Assembly (NCBI RefSeq): GCF_021869535.1 | Contig: NW_026262668.1 | Span: forward strand, 71,135,558-71,199,557 | DNA: 64,000 nt | Origin: Mytilus californianus | Lineage: Eukaryota; Mollusca; Bivalvia; Mytilida; Mytilidae | Direction of reading: 5' to 3' | Shown here: in pieces, positions 37,701 to 52,700 of the stretch | How positions within the stretch are numbered: the stretch's first letter is position 1 | Layout of the letters: the number at the start of each line of letters is the position of its first letter | Notes under the pieces: model-generated | What the model was told of the DNA's origin: nothing | Databases searched by the model: none | Seen by the model: the letters and a program-made list of their open reading frames with translations, nothing else | Translations under genes and position numbers: made by a program

Positions 37701-40700
37701 ATATTATTAAGAAAGTTTACATCATAATGAGCATGTTTACAAAATTTCAAGTTGATCACACCGCAATTTCATGGTATTCTACAGTAACCAAAAACTTTAA
37801 CCCAAGTATGTACTTGTCTCACACAATCACATTTCCATGATCAGTGAACTGTGAAATTGGGGTAATAACCATAATTTGGCATAACATTTATAAAGTTCAC
37901 ATCATACACATGTGTACTAAGTTTCAAATTGATGTGACAACAACTTCATCATAAACTACCATAACCAAAAACTTTAAACGGATACGGGAGGGATGGGGTT
38001 CTGACAAGATGCACAAACCAGAAATCAAAATGCTGTCTACTATTGTCAGAGGGTCATCAAAAGGGTTAGATCTTTTCTTAATAACAAACAAGAAATTGAG
38101 CTTATGAGGGCAACTTCTGCCTCTAAAATGAATAAATATTAATCAAGCATAAGGTTCATAGTTAGAAAAAATTTCTTTTGACATTTGCGACTATCAAAAG
38201 ATGAAAACTTTACTTTATTTTCAACTTAACATAATTTACAGCAATTGGAAGTTTGCATGCTTATGTTTTCAATTTGTCTATTTTCATGAATAAAATACCT
38301 ACAACATCTATAAACCCGAAATCCATTGCAACCTTAAATATAAGTAATTGATTGTCATTTTTTTTTAATATTGAGCAACAAAAATTTGTAATAATTTTGT
38401 ATAAAGTTTATATTTGTAATACTTTAGTATGAAGTTTCCTTAAATTCATTAAATAATCACTAACAAGGTCATGTCAGATGATAAGTCAAATGAATCTTTT
38501 CATTTCAATTATCTCAAATTCAAGATGTCAAAATTCAATTCTTTAAATTTATGCACATTTTAAAGTGTACTGTACTACCTTTGTGTAAATTTCACTGAAA
38601 TCCATCAAAATGTTTATATGGAGTTTCTCCAGCATTATATGGACAGGCAACAGATGGGGTCATTCCTACATACCCCATCCCCAGACTTTGTTTTTGAGAC
38701 TATAACAAGCAACTTATATTGAAGCTTTTATATGCAATGAAACAAGATAAACTCTATCAAATGACAAGGCAGTGAAATATAGGCAAAATTAAGCATACAT
38801 CAAAAATTACTAATATTTAGTTTTTTAATTCATATTTATCTATGCCACTCACCTGTTTCTTTGCTTCCATTAAATTATGAACTGTCAGTAAACAGCTAGT
38901 TTTACCTAATGACAAATCCTGCAAATATAACAATGACAATCTTTAAACACAGTTCAAAATAATTTCTGTCAACAAGTTTAAACTTAACAATTCTGATATG
39001 ACTTTCTTCAAACTATTTGAGTACACACCTGTGGTTTAATACGAGTATATTGTACAGTGTAAATGACTTCAAAGAAAACAACATAACAAAACCTTGCCTT
39101 CTTCCTTGTTTTAGAATCTGAAACAAGTGTGCTTGATGCTGGTGTGCTAGGTTGTACATTTAAAAACATCTCTATAAGTCCTGGCTGTTCCTCTACACAT
39201 ACTGACAGTAACTCTAGTATAACAACCTTCAATCTCAAATCCTGAAATGAAAACAATATTTTAATTGATGATTGGGAGGCAAGAGAATTAATATTTAATT
39301 TTTCAAAGAATCTACATGTATTCAGTAACTTTCATAATCATGAATCTTATTTGGCCACAGATAAAATTTGTGTGGAGAATTTCCTCTATTTTACAGCCAA
39401 TCCTAAGTATCTTATCTTAGTAGTAAAACTAATACTTTAGAAGCATGCTTCTCACAAACAGGTTTTTCTCTCTCTCTCTCTTATTATATAATACCATATT
39501 GATATGGTCATAATTATAAATTAATTGTTTACAAAATATTGAATTTTTCGAAATCCTAAGGATTTTCTAACCCAGGAATAGATTAACTTAGCTGTATTTA
39601 GCAAAACCTTTTAGAATTTTGGGTCCTCAATGCTCTTTAACTTCATAACTTATTTGGCCTTTTTAACTATTTCGATTCGAGCATCACTGATGAGTCTAAA
39701 TAGACAAAACGCATGTCTGGCATACAAAATTTTAATCTTCTATGATGAATTTACTATTAATTAGTACTGAAAATTTTGTGAAATAGAATGCTATGCAAGG
39801 TGAAGTATGATACAACTGCACCAAGTTGACAAGGATCCTTCATCAGAAAAGCTTAATTCATCGATATATATTTTAGAGCTCTTGAAAAGTTCAACAACAA
39901 CAAAAAGAATGAGCTAACCCCTTCCACTTATAAACCATTATAACTACTTTGGATCTGATGAAAACATGTAGACAGGGATTTTCAAATGAAAAAAAGGAGT
40001 TAAAATTTTACTTCAACATATGTGCAGATATTGATATAATTAATCTAGACAACATTATTTTCACAAGCTGGAGGGGTTTCCAGTGAGGAATGCCCGCCCT
40101 TTTCCCTCCTTGTTTTTCTGTTGGAACTCCCAGACATTCTGATCTTAAATTGATTAAAGCATTTTATTTTAGATATCCCTTCCAAATATAACTAAAACAA
40201 AGCGACAGATGTAGGATAACTCTACCAGCAAAAATTGAGGACTAGTTCTGAATAAAAGATAATTGTTGAGAATACAATGGTTATCAAAGGAAACACAAAA
40301 TTCATTTGAAATTTGACCTTTCAGAGCATACTTTTCCTATATTTCTACTGAATGTTATTACCTCAGTTACAGCTTGTAATCTGGTAAGATACATGTCTCT
40401 GATGGCTTCAGCTTCCCCTCCTAGACAAGCTAATATAGACATTCTGGAGACCTGTAGAAAAATCACAATATTTTGTGTATCAAAGAGTTAAATGAGGTTT
40501 TATTAACCAGTTTAGTGCATTATGTATGAAACTGCCCCTTTATTAATAAAAGCAAAACTGGTCCATTACAGACTAACAGGGCATTAATACAGGGCCATTA
40601 TGAATAAACAGGGCTATTATGAATAAACAGGGCCATTTTGAAAAAACGGGACCCTTATGAAAAAAACAGGTCCATTATGATTAATCAGGGCTATTACTGA

Positions 40701-43700
40701 TTTTCAGTTGTTATCTATTAAAATACATTTCTGGGGAAAAGAAACATCAAGAAATTGAAAGTTCCCAAGAATCATGACTATCTTATTTTACCCAGTTGTC
40801 AAGTTAATAATTACATAATACATTCCTTGATGTATATCAATTTATTTAATGTTGAGTTTAAAAATCCAGAATGATATCTTGTATTTTGTATGCCATAAAT
40901 AGCTTTGAGTAGGACAACAATAAAACTATATTTACATTTACATGTTATTCCATCACATCGCTTTAAAAGTTTCTTTTGAATATTGCATTTGGTAAAATTA
41001 TATATATACAATTTCTCCATAAAAAAAAATGATTTGGCTTAAATATTATACATTGACCGTTTGGTTAATAAAAGTGTTAAGAAATGTTTTTTTTCAAATT
41101 GACCCTGTTATTTGTCCTGGGTCAGTAAGAATGGCCTCGGAGGCTGTCATGTCACTCGGCATTACCTTGTGTCATTATAGGCATCCTCTACCATTATAAC
41201 AGACCTTGGACATATAACAGGGCCATTATGAAAACACCTATTAATTAATACTATAATAAACGGTGGAGAAATCTTCTATTGGATTGCACATAAAATACTA
41301 ATATTTTCATAATCTGAACAGTTATGTTTATTCCACCGTCCTCTTTATCTTGACTTTATTTACATATATGGACTGCATTTTTGTTTGTTTCTATCTATAA
41401 TTATAGTTCAGTAGCAAGTGAAATTTTGGAACACGTTTACATATCATTTGTAATAAATCATAAAAAAATTGTTAATCATCAAACAGCTACCTCTTGAAAA
41501 TATTTATAACTTACTTACCATAGCCAATCTCTTCAACAATAGACAAGCCAGAGTTGGTAGCCTAGGATTATGTCTGTGATATATGTACTGAGCTATTGTA
41601 GAAACAATGTGTTGTGTCTGCCTCCCTGCAGGCTGTGATGAAAGAGCATTTTCCATTGGTGAAACGAGCAGGTCAGGTGACTTTAGAAGCAGAAGACGAT
41701 TTAGGACAGAGAAAGACATTTGTATCAATTTAATGATTTCTGTTCCTGAACCTTCATTAATAATGCTGAAAAAATTATAAATTATACATTTATAAGTTGC
41801 AATTACATTTTCTTTCTCTCTACACACAAATGTGAATTTACCTTCCCAGAAGTTGATATATATATAAAGTGCCAAGAAAATCAACCTAACAATGTTATAT
41901 TAGATCTGATTCTTTACATCCTCCCCAACTGGGGCTTGAACTTACTTTCACACAGTTGTATCTATAATATAGTTCTCCAATTGATTATAATTTTCAATAA
42001 AATGATAATGTCATCTATATTTTTATAGTGCCATAACTTGTGATTACTATTTTAGAAGAGATAAACCAAGCCAGCTTTGATAACATTCATTGTGCTTTAT
42101 ATATGTGGCAGATTATTTTTTTATTCCAATGAAGGCATCAATACATTCAAATGAATTTCTCTGCAATATAGTCATATTTCTTTGTACATTTACTTGATAA
42201 ACATAACTAAATAATAAGAATGTACAAGACTGGACTGATACATATTTTTTTTTAAAAGTAACATTCCTTGATTGCTCTGGGATAAGACTTAAAATGCCAT
42301 TCCAGATTAGTCTAAACATTATATCTGACACGAGGGCCACCAATTAGTAAATAATCTTAAATTACCTCCCCTGCTGTGCTAGTGCATATTCTACAGTATC
42401 AGAACCAGTGCCAATGATCTCCAATAAAGCTCTCCCAGCTTCAGTAAAAAGAAGGCTGTACACACAAACTTGCTGTAATTGAGGTCTGTAAATAAATCAA
42501 AAAGGATGAAGTAAAATCATATCATTCTATTCATTCTTTAATATAAGTATTTATTTGTTATGTGGTGACATCATCTACGCTTGAAAGTTTACAATTCTCT
42601 TAATATTATGCAAATAATTCTTAAAAGGAAAAAAAAATTGTTCGAAAATAAATGGAGATAGTTTTACGCTCTCAAAGAGGATAAATATTTATGACTTGGA
42701 GAATGGTAAAGGTACAGTGCAACTTTTTTTCCTGTTTGTTGTTTTCAATCTTTTTTTATATCAAAAACAATTTTTAGAGATTCTTTGGATACACAGTAGT
42801 TAAGCATCTGTTTCTATGTAATTGTATATATTTAAAATGATATCAGTCTGACAAACCTCTTTAGAACTGTTTTCTGTTTTTTCGTCAGAAATGTTAAAAT
42901 CTTATGGAAAATCTCCAAACAACTATGACCTATTCATAAAAAACAAGAATTAGATTAGAAATGGCAGCTAAAATCTACATGACATCAGTGAAAGATATAG
43001 ATATTAAAACAACTCCATCATTCAGCTAGTTTGTGAAATTCTAATTAATATCTTCTTTCGTATTTTTGTGAAAAACACTTTTTTAAATAGATTTTTGTCA
43101 TCCTCCTCTTCCAGCATGACAACACTCTTCATGGATAAACAACTATATGACTGCTTTGCATATCCTTCTTAGGTTGCAATCTCCTTCGTGAAGCATTTCT
43201 CTCACATTCCAAATTTGTCCCAAATATCTTAATTTTACCAACTGTTACTGTCAATCTAACATAAAAGGCAGTAAATTAACATTTCATAACAATGTCCTAT
43301 GACAGTTATCTTGATAGTGGTTGTCCTATGTTATATCTTAATTTTTGTATCATTTCATAATTTTGGAGATATTGATGTTGATGGCAGATCTTTTAGCAGC
43401 ATATGTGTAATTAATTCAGGTTACAGGGAGATATGCCACCCAAAATAGACATATAATTCTGTCCCAAAGATGACCTGTCCTGATACTAACACATAAACTC
43501 TGTACAATAAGTAAAATCTTCAGTTTCATTCAGCCAGGAATTAAATCTGCTATCTTTCCTATTCTTAGGAAGCACAAGACAACAAAGGCAAATAAATTGT
43601 ATACAGAGATGGTGAACATGTGTGGCAGGCATTTATTTCAAATGCTGTTAATTAACTAAATGTCTTCAAGCTCAATAAATTACTGTAACTGAAACAATGA

Positions 43701-46700
43701 GAAGCATGCTATAAATATTTTAAAATAATTATGTATGATTAACTTACCTATTTGTTCTCTTTTGGTTGGTACTACGTATCTCCATTTTTGGAACACTGGG
43801 AACACTTCTCTCAGAATGTATAGTACAGGGGCCATTAGTTCACTCTCAATCTCATGTACAAAGAAAGGCTGAAAAAATTATAAATAATAAAAATGAAAAA
43901 GATAAAATAAAATTTGTTATTCAAATCTCTAAATTCTGCTTTATACAATTAATGGTTACTTGAAAAAAAAAAAGACAATAAGAATGTTCATCTTAAAGAG
44001 AAAATCATGGAGGGACCTTAACATGGCCATGAACGCAAAACTTATCCAGCACAGCATCAAATGTATGTAAAAATAATCTTAATGTTTAAGAATTGTATTA
44101 CATAAAAATAATTGTAGCAATCAAATACTATAGATATATGGATTTCTGATATATAGCTTTTTTTTTTACCAAAGACTCTAAGCATTAATAAATACAGGTC
44201 ATAATTACCCATATTTTATTAAATGAAGATTATTGTGATGAAATATTGATACATCATTTTTTGTAACAAGATATATATATATATATATCGAAACGTACAG
44301 GTAAATCACTCTCCAGAAATCAATATCATCAGCCAGGATTGAAACAAAAAGTTTGCCCCGCCGTCTTTCTGAGGGCAGTTTTCAGCAGCATTAGTTTAAT
44401 ACCTCACTTATAATTTCTGTTAGTTTAAGATTATGTGTACAAATAAAAGTAGATAAATGTATGAATCAATGAGATTGCAACACAATAACACAATAAAGCG
44501 AAAAAATACATTTAATGTATCATAACTTTGCTTGTACTTAGGGCTGTGCCATTAAAGTTACTGTAGAGATGTTGGGCGGAAATAAAAAAAAAAATGAATA
44601 TTCTTGTTTTTGTGAAAAACTTTGTGATATAACCAGTATATCTGTCAATTAAATGAACTCACCTGAATCAAGTTAGACAGGAGAGCAAGTAAAGAGCATG
44701 TAACAGGGTAGTGACCTTGTATTAATTCTGTACCAGCTAACAACGGACCATATGATCCAGCACTGAGCTCTTGGCCACTGAAAACAGAGAAAAGCTGCAT
44801 TAATTCTGATCCAGAATTCGCAAGTGACAATATGATCCAGTACTTCTCAACGTTCTTGATTACTAAAAGTTGTTTTAATCCTGATCCAGCTAACTACTGA
44901 CAATTTGATAAAGAACTAATGACTTGACCACTGAAACAGAGAAAGGATGTATTAATTCTGATCAAGCTAACAAAGTGATCCTAAAATCAGCTCTGAATCA
45001 CTAAAAAAACAAACAAGACACAATATGATCCACTCAGCTAATAGTTACTACAAATAAAGAAATTTGTACTTTTTAGATTTATTCTGATTCCGCAAACAAG
45101 GTATATAACCATTTATTCAGGCCCAGTCAGAAAGAACATTCAAGAAAGTAGTACATATTTTAAACAAAATAGCTCCTACGGATAACTGTAACTTTGTCAA
45201 TATATAAAATATGAAGGTATTTTTTGTATCAAATGACATTTTAAGGATCACTGTGGAACTCTAATTTAAAAATATTTTTTGAAAAATAAAAAAATAAATG
45301 TGTATAGTGTCCACAGATGATGCCCCCGCTTGCATATCATATAGTTATAAAGGGACATAACTGAAGAACAGTAAAAGTGACGCTACCCAAATTTGAACTT
45401 GATCTGAGTTTTGTGGTAATAAGCATTGTGTGTAAGCCTTATAACATTTGGTAGAGGCTGACTTAAGTAGAGAACAGAAACTAAAAATTCAGCAATTTTT
45501 CTATTTGTAAACATGCATTACTCTAGAAAGGTTGTGTATAAGTTTTATAACATTTGGTTGAGACAAACTAAAGTTAGAGAACGGAAACGAAAAATTCAGC
45601 AATTTTTATGTTTATAAAGGGACATAACTCAACAATGGTAAAAGTGTCGCCACCAAATTTCGTACTTAATCTGTATTATGTAGTAATATATAAGAATTGT
45701 GTATAAGTTTCATAACATTTGGTTGAGGCAAACTAAAGTTAGAAAACGGAAACAAAAAATTTGTACTTGATCTAAGTTTTGTGGTAATGAATATTGTGTA
45801 TAGGTTTCATAATGTTTGGTTGGGCAAACTTAAGTTACAGAATGGAAACTCAATATTTTGCAATCTTTGGATTTATAAAGGGGCATAACTCAATAATGGT
45901 TAAAGTGACACTACCCAAATTCAACTTGTTCTGTGTTTTGTGGTAATAATCATTGTGTATAAGTTTCATAACATTTGGTTGAGGTAAACTCAAGTTAGAG
46001 AACGGAAACCAATTTTGGGACGTACAGACGGACAAGGGTAAAACTTAATGCCCCACCACTACGGAGGGGGCATAAATATGTTAAATTAAAATAGGAGGGC
46101 ATATTTGCTCCGTTGTTCAGATCAGAAATACCTGTTTTAGTGCAACCAAACTTCTGTGAACCAGCATACTCTTATATGCAATAAAAAGTATGTTGAATTA
46201 TTGAGCAAAAGTCTGGATAAGGTATAGTTTTGACATGAAATGATTGTCACTTTATTGGAACTTAAGATAAAATAGCTATGAATGCTTGAAATTGCAGAAT
46301 TATACATAGAAAGCAATGGGGCTATGAATAAGTGGTTTTATTCCACAAGATGCCAAAAATTATTTTTTGTTGTTCTTTTTAGGGCTATTCCATTAAAATG
46401 TATGTGGGAGGGTAGGAAGGGAAGATTTATTATTGAATGTGGGTCATGGGTCTTTTTTCAGTATGCGTCTATTACCATTATGCAAAATTATCTAAAAAAT
46501 GGTTCTTGGTTGTAGGGATATTTTGAAAGTCCCTTCCTACCCTCCCACATACATTTTAATGGAATAGCCCTTATTGAAATTCCAAGCAAAGATCATTGGC
46601 ATCATACCTTAAGACTTCAGCAAAGTTGTCAACATTTCCTGTGAGATAAGGTAACAGTCCTGTTTGTTTCATACTGTGCCATACTTGTTTGGGATGTATC

Positions 46701-49700
46701 TTAGCAACACACGTCAGACAATCTACACATGATGATATCAAATCTAATGGTACAGGAGTAAATCTTGAGAACCTATAAAGGAAAAATATCAGGCATCTAA
46801 AATTCTTAATTTTTAATGCTTTTAAACGTTTTATGTACTTGGCTTTCCACACTTTTGTAAGTAATTAAAAATGATTCCAGAAATTGCTGTGATATATCTT
46901 CATTGGGTCAATATACATACAATTCATTCCAGGTGGGTAGTAAAAGTAACATTTTTTTGACAAAACCTGTATAAATGGTAAACTTGATTATGTATGATGG
47001 TAGGTTTTGAAGCTAAGAAATATTCACCTACATGGATTAATTTTCAGGGTTCCATGTGAGATTAAACTTTCCCCAATTAATCAAACCCCGGCTTCTTGAA
47101 GGAAACTAGAGGCTCTTAAGAGTCTGTGACGCTCACCTATTTCAATGTGCATATTAAACAAAGGACACTCTCAAACACTGTAGACAAGAAAAGAATTCAT
47201 GACAAAATTCTCTTTTTTGCTGATCTTGTATTGCTGATCATTTTGTCTGTTTAGTTTCTCTCTATCTTCTTTAGATTTTGCTCAAAACACAAAAGAGGGT
47301 AAAAAAATCCCAATATAAGGGCAATCATTTCTATATGAAGAGTGACAGTCTATGGAATGGACTACCACACAAAATGTGTAAAGCTCAAAACACTTTTACT
47401 TTTAAACAAAGTATCAAGAAGCACTTTAACACATTCCTGATAATATTCTGTTTTCTACAATGTATTATTTTGATTAGTATATTTTTTTATTTTGATTTTG
47501 ATTTGATTTTTTGATTTTTGTACTAAATGTACCTCTTGAACAGTTTAATATCTTATCATGTTAATAATATTACATTGAACTACTTGACTGTAAATTAACT
47601 ATATGTAAATATCTGTTTTTGATTGTATTGTAATTTGTATGTGAGGGCCTCAGGGAAGATTAGTTTGTAGTAACTAACTGTGTTTACCCTATTTAAAAAA
47701 AAGAATTTATTATTATTATTATTATTATATTAACGATATTGACAAAATTTGACTAATTTGTAGATCTTGCCTTGCTGATCATTTTTCTTATTTAAAGTTT
47801 CTAGTTTTGACATAAATATACAATGGGTAGAGCTCAACATTTTGAACAATTTCCCCTGTCATATTTTCTCTATGTATAACGATTTTCAAAATAAAAGACA
47901 AAACTTGCATTTTATCCCTTTGTTCTATCTTTAGCCATGATGGCCATATTGGTCGGCAGGCAGGGTCATCGGACAAATTTTTTAAACTAGATACCCAAAT
48001 GATGATTGTGGCCAAGTTTGATTAATTTGGTCTAGTAGTTTCAGAGGAGAAGATTTTTGTAAAAGTGAATGGACGACGATGGAAGACAGACTGACGACAG
48101 ACGGACGCCAAGTAATCAGAAAAGCTCACTCTTTGGGCCAGCTGAGCTAAAAATCTCATTTTTAAACAATGAATATTCCAGGAAAAAAAATGTTTGCAAA
48201 CATTAAATAACTCCCTAGTTTTTACATCTTTATTCTATGGTTCTCTACTCTTTAAAACAGCACAAATGATAAGCTCTGCAAGCAATTAGCAAAAATATCA
48301 ATGTGGCCAGTATCACTAAACAGAGATTTCTTTTACATATTATAATTGTTTTCCTCACTTTGAGGCATATAAGGGATATTGACCCATTTCTATTTATGGT
48401 ACTTAATACTCTTCTGTTTGCATATAATGGGTGACACAATTAGATTTGGTCCAGTAAAGTTTGGAATATGGAAAAATGGGCATATAGTTTTTGCATCAAG
48501 CAAATAATTCAGAATTAACTCTTCAAGGCTTAATTTTTTATATGCAGTGCAATTTTGACACAGTAATATCATTATGTAATATTGAATATTAATTCCCTTA
48601 ATGGAAGAGTAACAACTATTTTGGCATTCTCATTTGTTTGATAGGCTGCTTTGAGCTGTATAGGTAGAGTGACCTTGATTATCCCTCTCTGAAAAATTTA
48701 ATAACATATACATAAAAAGCTGTACGGCTTATTCTCCTCACCTTTGTATAACCTGATACAGACATTCTGTAATTGGCATCAATTCATCTATAACAGCCGG
48801 GTGTGAACTCATCATGGCTTTGACAAAATGTGTGATCAGTGTTACTTTAGACACAAGGCTGAGAGGTACATTGCCTGAAAAAAACAATTACTTGGAACAA
48901 GTTTTCTTAAATATATCATAAATTTTTTAGACAAACAAACAAACTTGAATTCATAACACAATTCTAATAGAAGGGTGAATCAATCTTGGGGAAATATAAA
49001 GATAAATGGTTCTTATCTATCAGAAAAAACTAAATTAGATACAATTTATATAAAGAATAGAAATCAATTAAAGTCTGTATACTGATGATTCATTATTATT
49101 TGTGGAATACCAATTTTTGTGGATTTCATGGGTATAGGTGAACTGCAAATTTATATGTTCAACGAATTACATATTTTCTATAGGCTTGTATGCAGACTTT
49201 AGCAAAACCATAAAATTAAATATCCAAGAAAATGCCAGTTTTCCTTAATCCATGAAAATAATAGAATCCACAGTAATTAAATCTTTAGATTTCTGAGTAG
49301 TACATTTATGACTTTTATTTCATACTTTCTTATGATTTTTTTTCTACCATTGTGTTGTCTATTCTTCTGAATCAGATGATTTGTGTTGATCCTTGGCATA
49401 TTTTTAATTAAAGGTTTGCTGTATCAACATTCAACCAAATCTATCCTAAGCAAATATACACAATTGCCTTGCAAATATCATTTATAAATAATTCAAAGTA
49501 TATCTATAAAATTATTACTTCAACCTGAAAATATAATTCTTAGTTTTTATAGCCTGTGATTTACAAGAAGCCATAACTAATTAAACCTGCCCAAATTCTG
49601 ATTGGATAACCTCAAAGTGTTCAGGGTGGAGGGTGTAAGTCAATAGTTCATTGTCAAAACAAAAGAAACAGTATACTCCATATTTACAACCTGCAATACT

Positions 49701-52700
49701 CAAATACACCACAGTTATTGTTTATGCAATAGTTTATACTAACCACTGCCATTTGAAGCTTGATTTAAAAGATCCTCTATTTCACATATTAACAATTCCC
49801 AGCCATTGTATGTTACCTCCCATTGTATAATCGGTCCTTCTTCTGGTTTACCTATAAAGTAATCTTATAACAACCAAAATGAACAGTTAACAAATTCTCT
49901 TGGAAGTGTTTTTTTCTTATTTCATTTCTGTCCAAAGCTGTTTTTTAAATAAAATAATCTGATGTTCAAATCAAAGTTACTCAGATTTATTTAGCTTACT
50001 GTGGATCCATTATTATTCTTGGGATAACAATTTCAATTTTCGTTGATTTCATGGGTAAAGTTGAACAATGAAATTTAAATGTTCAACAGAGTACAAATTT
50101 TTTATAGGCTTTTTGCAGACCTCCACAAAACCACAAAATCTAATATGAAAGAAAACACAATTTTTCCTCAATCTACGAAAATTAGTACCCACAAAAATGA
50201 ATGAATCCACAGTAAGTAGAACCATGGTTTAAAAGTCATCTAAAACAAGTTTTCCGCAGCAATACAGATTTCTATACCTAACAAATGTTTAAAGATCTAA
50301 AGGTAAAATTCAAGCTGAACCAAACAATAACAAGAAAATTTATCACTTGAATGAATTTGGGTGTTATATACGAACGACACAGCATTTTAATTTTTCATGT
50401 ATTTATTCAGAAACTTTCATTATCTTAATGAACTGTATAATTCATAAACTGTTAACACAGAGATATGTCTCGCCTTTTTGTTATTTTGATAATGCAAATG
50501 TTGAAACTAAAATAGCAATACTTTAACATGTAAGTTATGCAAATATTCAAAGTCAATGAACCATGATCGAAAATACAGGGCTAAACAGTATCCATGGAAA
50601 TGAGATGTGCCAATGCTAATACAACTGCAAACCAAATACCATTGACTTTTCATAAGTCGTTCCCTTTAAACAAACCTAAACACAAACATTAACTTGTAAA
50701 CTATGTAAAAGTTTCAAAGTCAATGAACCATAATTAGGGGGTGGGGTTATATAATCTCCATGGAAATGAAACTTGCAAATGCCAATACATTTGCATACCA
50801 AATATCATTGTCTTAACATTAGTGGTTCATCTTAAACTGACCTATTCACAAACTAATACATGTAAACTAAGCAAAAGTTTCAAAGTCAATAGACCATGAC
50901 TGAGGGGTAAGGACCAAATATTCTCCATGGAAATGAGATGTGCTTATGCTTATACAACTGCATACCAATTATCATTGACCTACCACTAACAGTTTCCCTT
51001 AAACTGACCTAATCACAAACTAATACATGAAAACTAAGCAAAAGTTTCAAAGTCAATAGACCATGAATGAGGGGGCGGGGCCAAATAATCTCCATGGAAA
51101 TGAGATATGCCAATGCTTATACAACTGCATACCAAATATCATTGACCTACCACTAGTGGTTCCCCATAAACTGACCTAATCACAAACTAACACATGTAAT
51201 CTAAGCGAAGTTTAAAAATCAATAGACCTTGACTGAGGGGGCGGGGCCAAATAATCTCCATGGTAATGATATGTGCCAATGCTAATACAACTGCATACCA
51301 AATATCATTTACCTACCACTAGTGGTTCACCATGAACTAGACCTAATCACAAACTAATACATTGTTGATTGCGCCGCTGCCGAACAGAGTTCCACTTATT
51401 AAATATTTCCAAGGGCATAACTCTTTTTAAAAAAGTTGATCGTCCACCATTTTAAAACTTGTCCGCAACGCATTACGCTGGGGACAAAAACAGTATATGC
51501 ACTTACAACTGTCTTGTAATATCTGTCCATAGGTTCCTGCATCAATTTTGAAATCTTCTGTGAATAAAAATAATTCATAGCAGTTAATACTTACATTATA
51601 ATCTAGAAAATATATAGTTTAACTTATTGTTAATGAAATCATAAACTGTTGTCACAGAGATATGTCTTTACTGTATATAATTTTGAAAGCAAAATACAAA
51701 TGTTAAAATCAAAATAGCAATACTTTACCTTGTAAATTATATAAAATACTCAAAGTCAATAAACCATGACTGAATGAACAGGGCCAAATAATCTCTTTGG
51801 AAATAAGATGTGCCAATGCTTATACAACTGCATACCAAATATCATTGACTTATCACAAGTGGTCACCCTTAAACTGACCTTATCACAAACTTTTAACATG
51901 TAAACTATGCAAAAGTTTTTAAGTCAATAGACCATGACTGAGGAGGCAGGGACTCCACAGAAATGAGATGTGCCAATGCTTATACAACTGCATACCAAAT
52001 ACCGTATAGCGGGTTATTTTCTCGGGGTGTTAATTTTCGCTTATTTTCGCGGATAGAACAAAATCACCACAATTCCACCAATTTAAAAGTGCACATGCAA
52101 AGGTATAGATAAAAACATTGAATCCACCAAAATAATAACCGCCAAAATATTTCGTATACCTTATTCAATGAAAATCGTGAAATTTTACACCCGCGAAAAT
52201 AACCCGCTATACGGTATCATTGATTTTTCATTAGTGGTTCCCCTTAAACTGACCTTATCACAAACTTTAACAAATTGTTGATGCCACCAACGTCAGTGTT
52301 GGAAACAGCATATCTAAGTCTCGCTTTTTGACTCTGTCAAGGCGAGACAAAAACTATCAACAAATCAAAAGACTAGCAACATCTTTGATATAACAAACTT
52401 GATTATTTGATTTGGTTTCATATGCATAAGAGTATATTTGTTTGAGTAAGAAATACACAGAAGTGAAGTTTTGTTATTTGTTAGGTGAACTAAAATATTT
52501 CTTCATTAGCCATGATAAATAGGTCAAAGTGGTTCCATATGTGGGTATCCTTTTGTCACCTGTGAGATGATTTGATTGGCTGAAAATAACTATTGTAAAT
52601 CCACATAAAAAATAGAAAACAATATTGATTTCGTGATCTAAAAAACAGACCTATTAAATTTATTGTACATTGTACACACTTCAATGGCCAAGCTAACATG

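Noticed and set aside
37373..37759. 128-codon minus-strand frame taken as one exon
   Set aside because: Only 37454-37557 has conserved NUP188 content and splice sites; the rest is open by chance.
43766..43963. 65-codon plus-strand frame
   Set aside because: Antisense to NUP188 exon 8.
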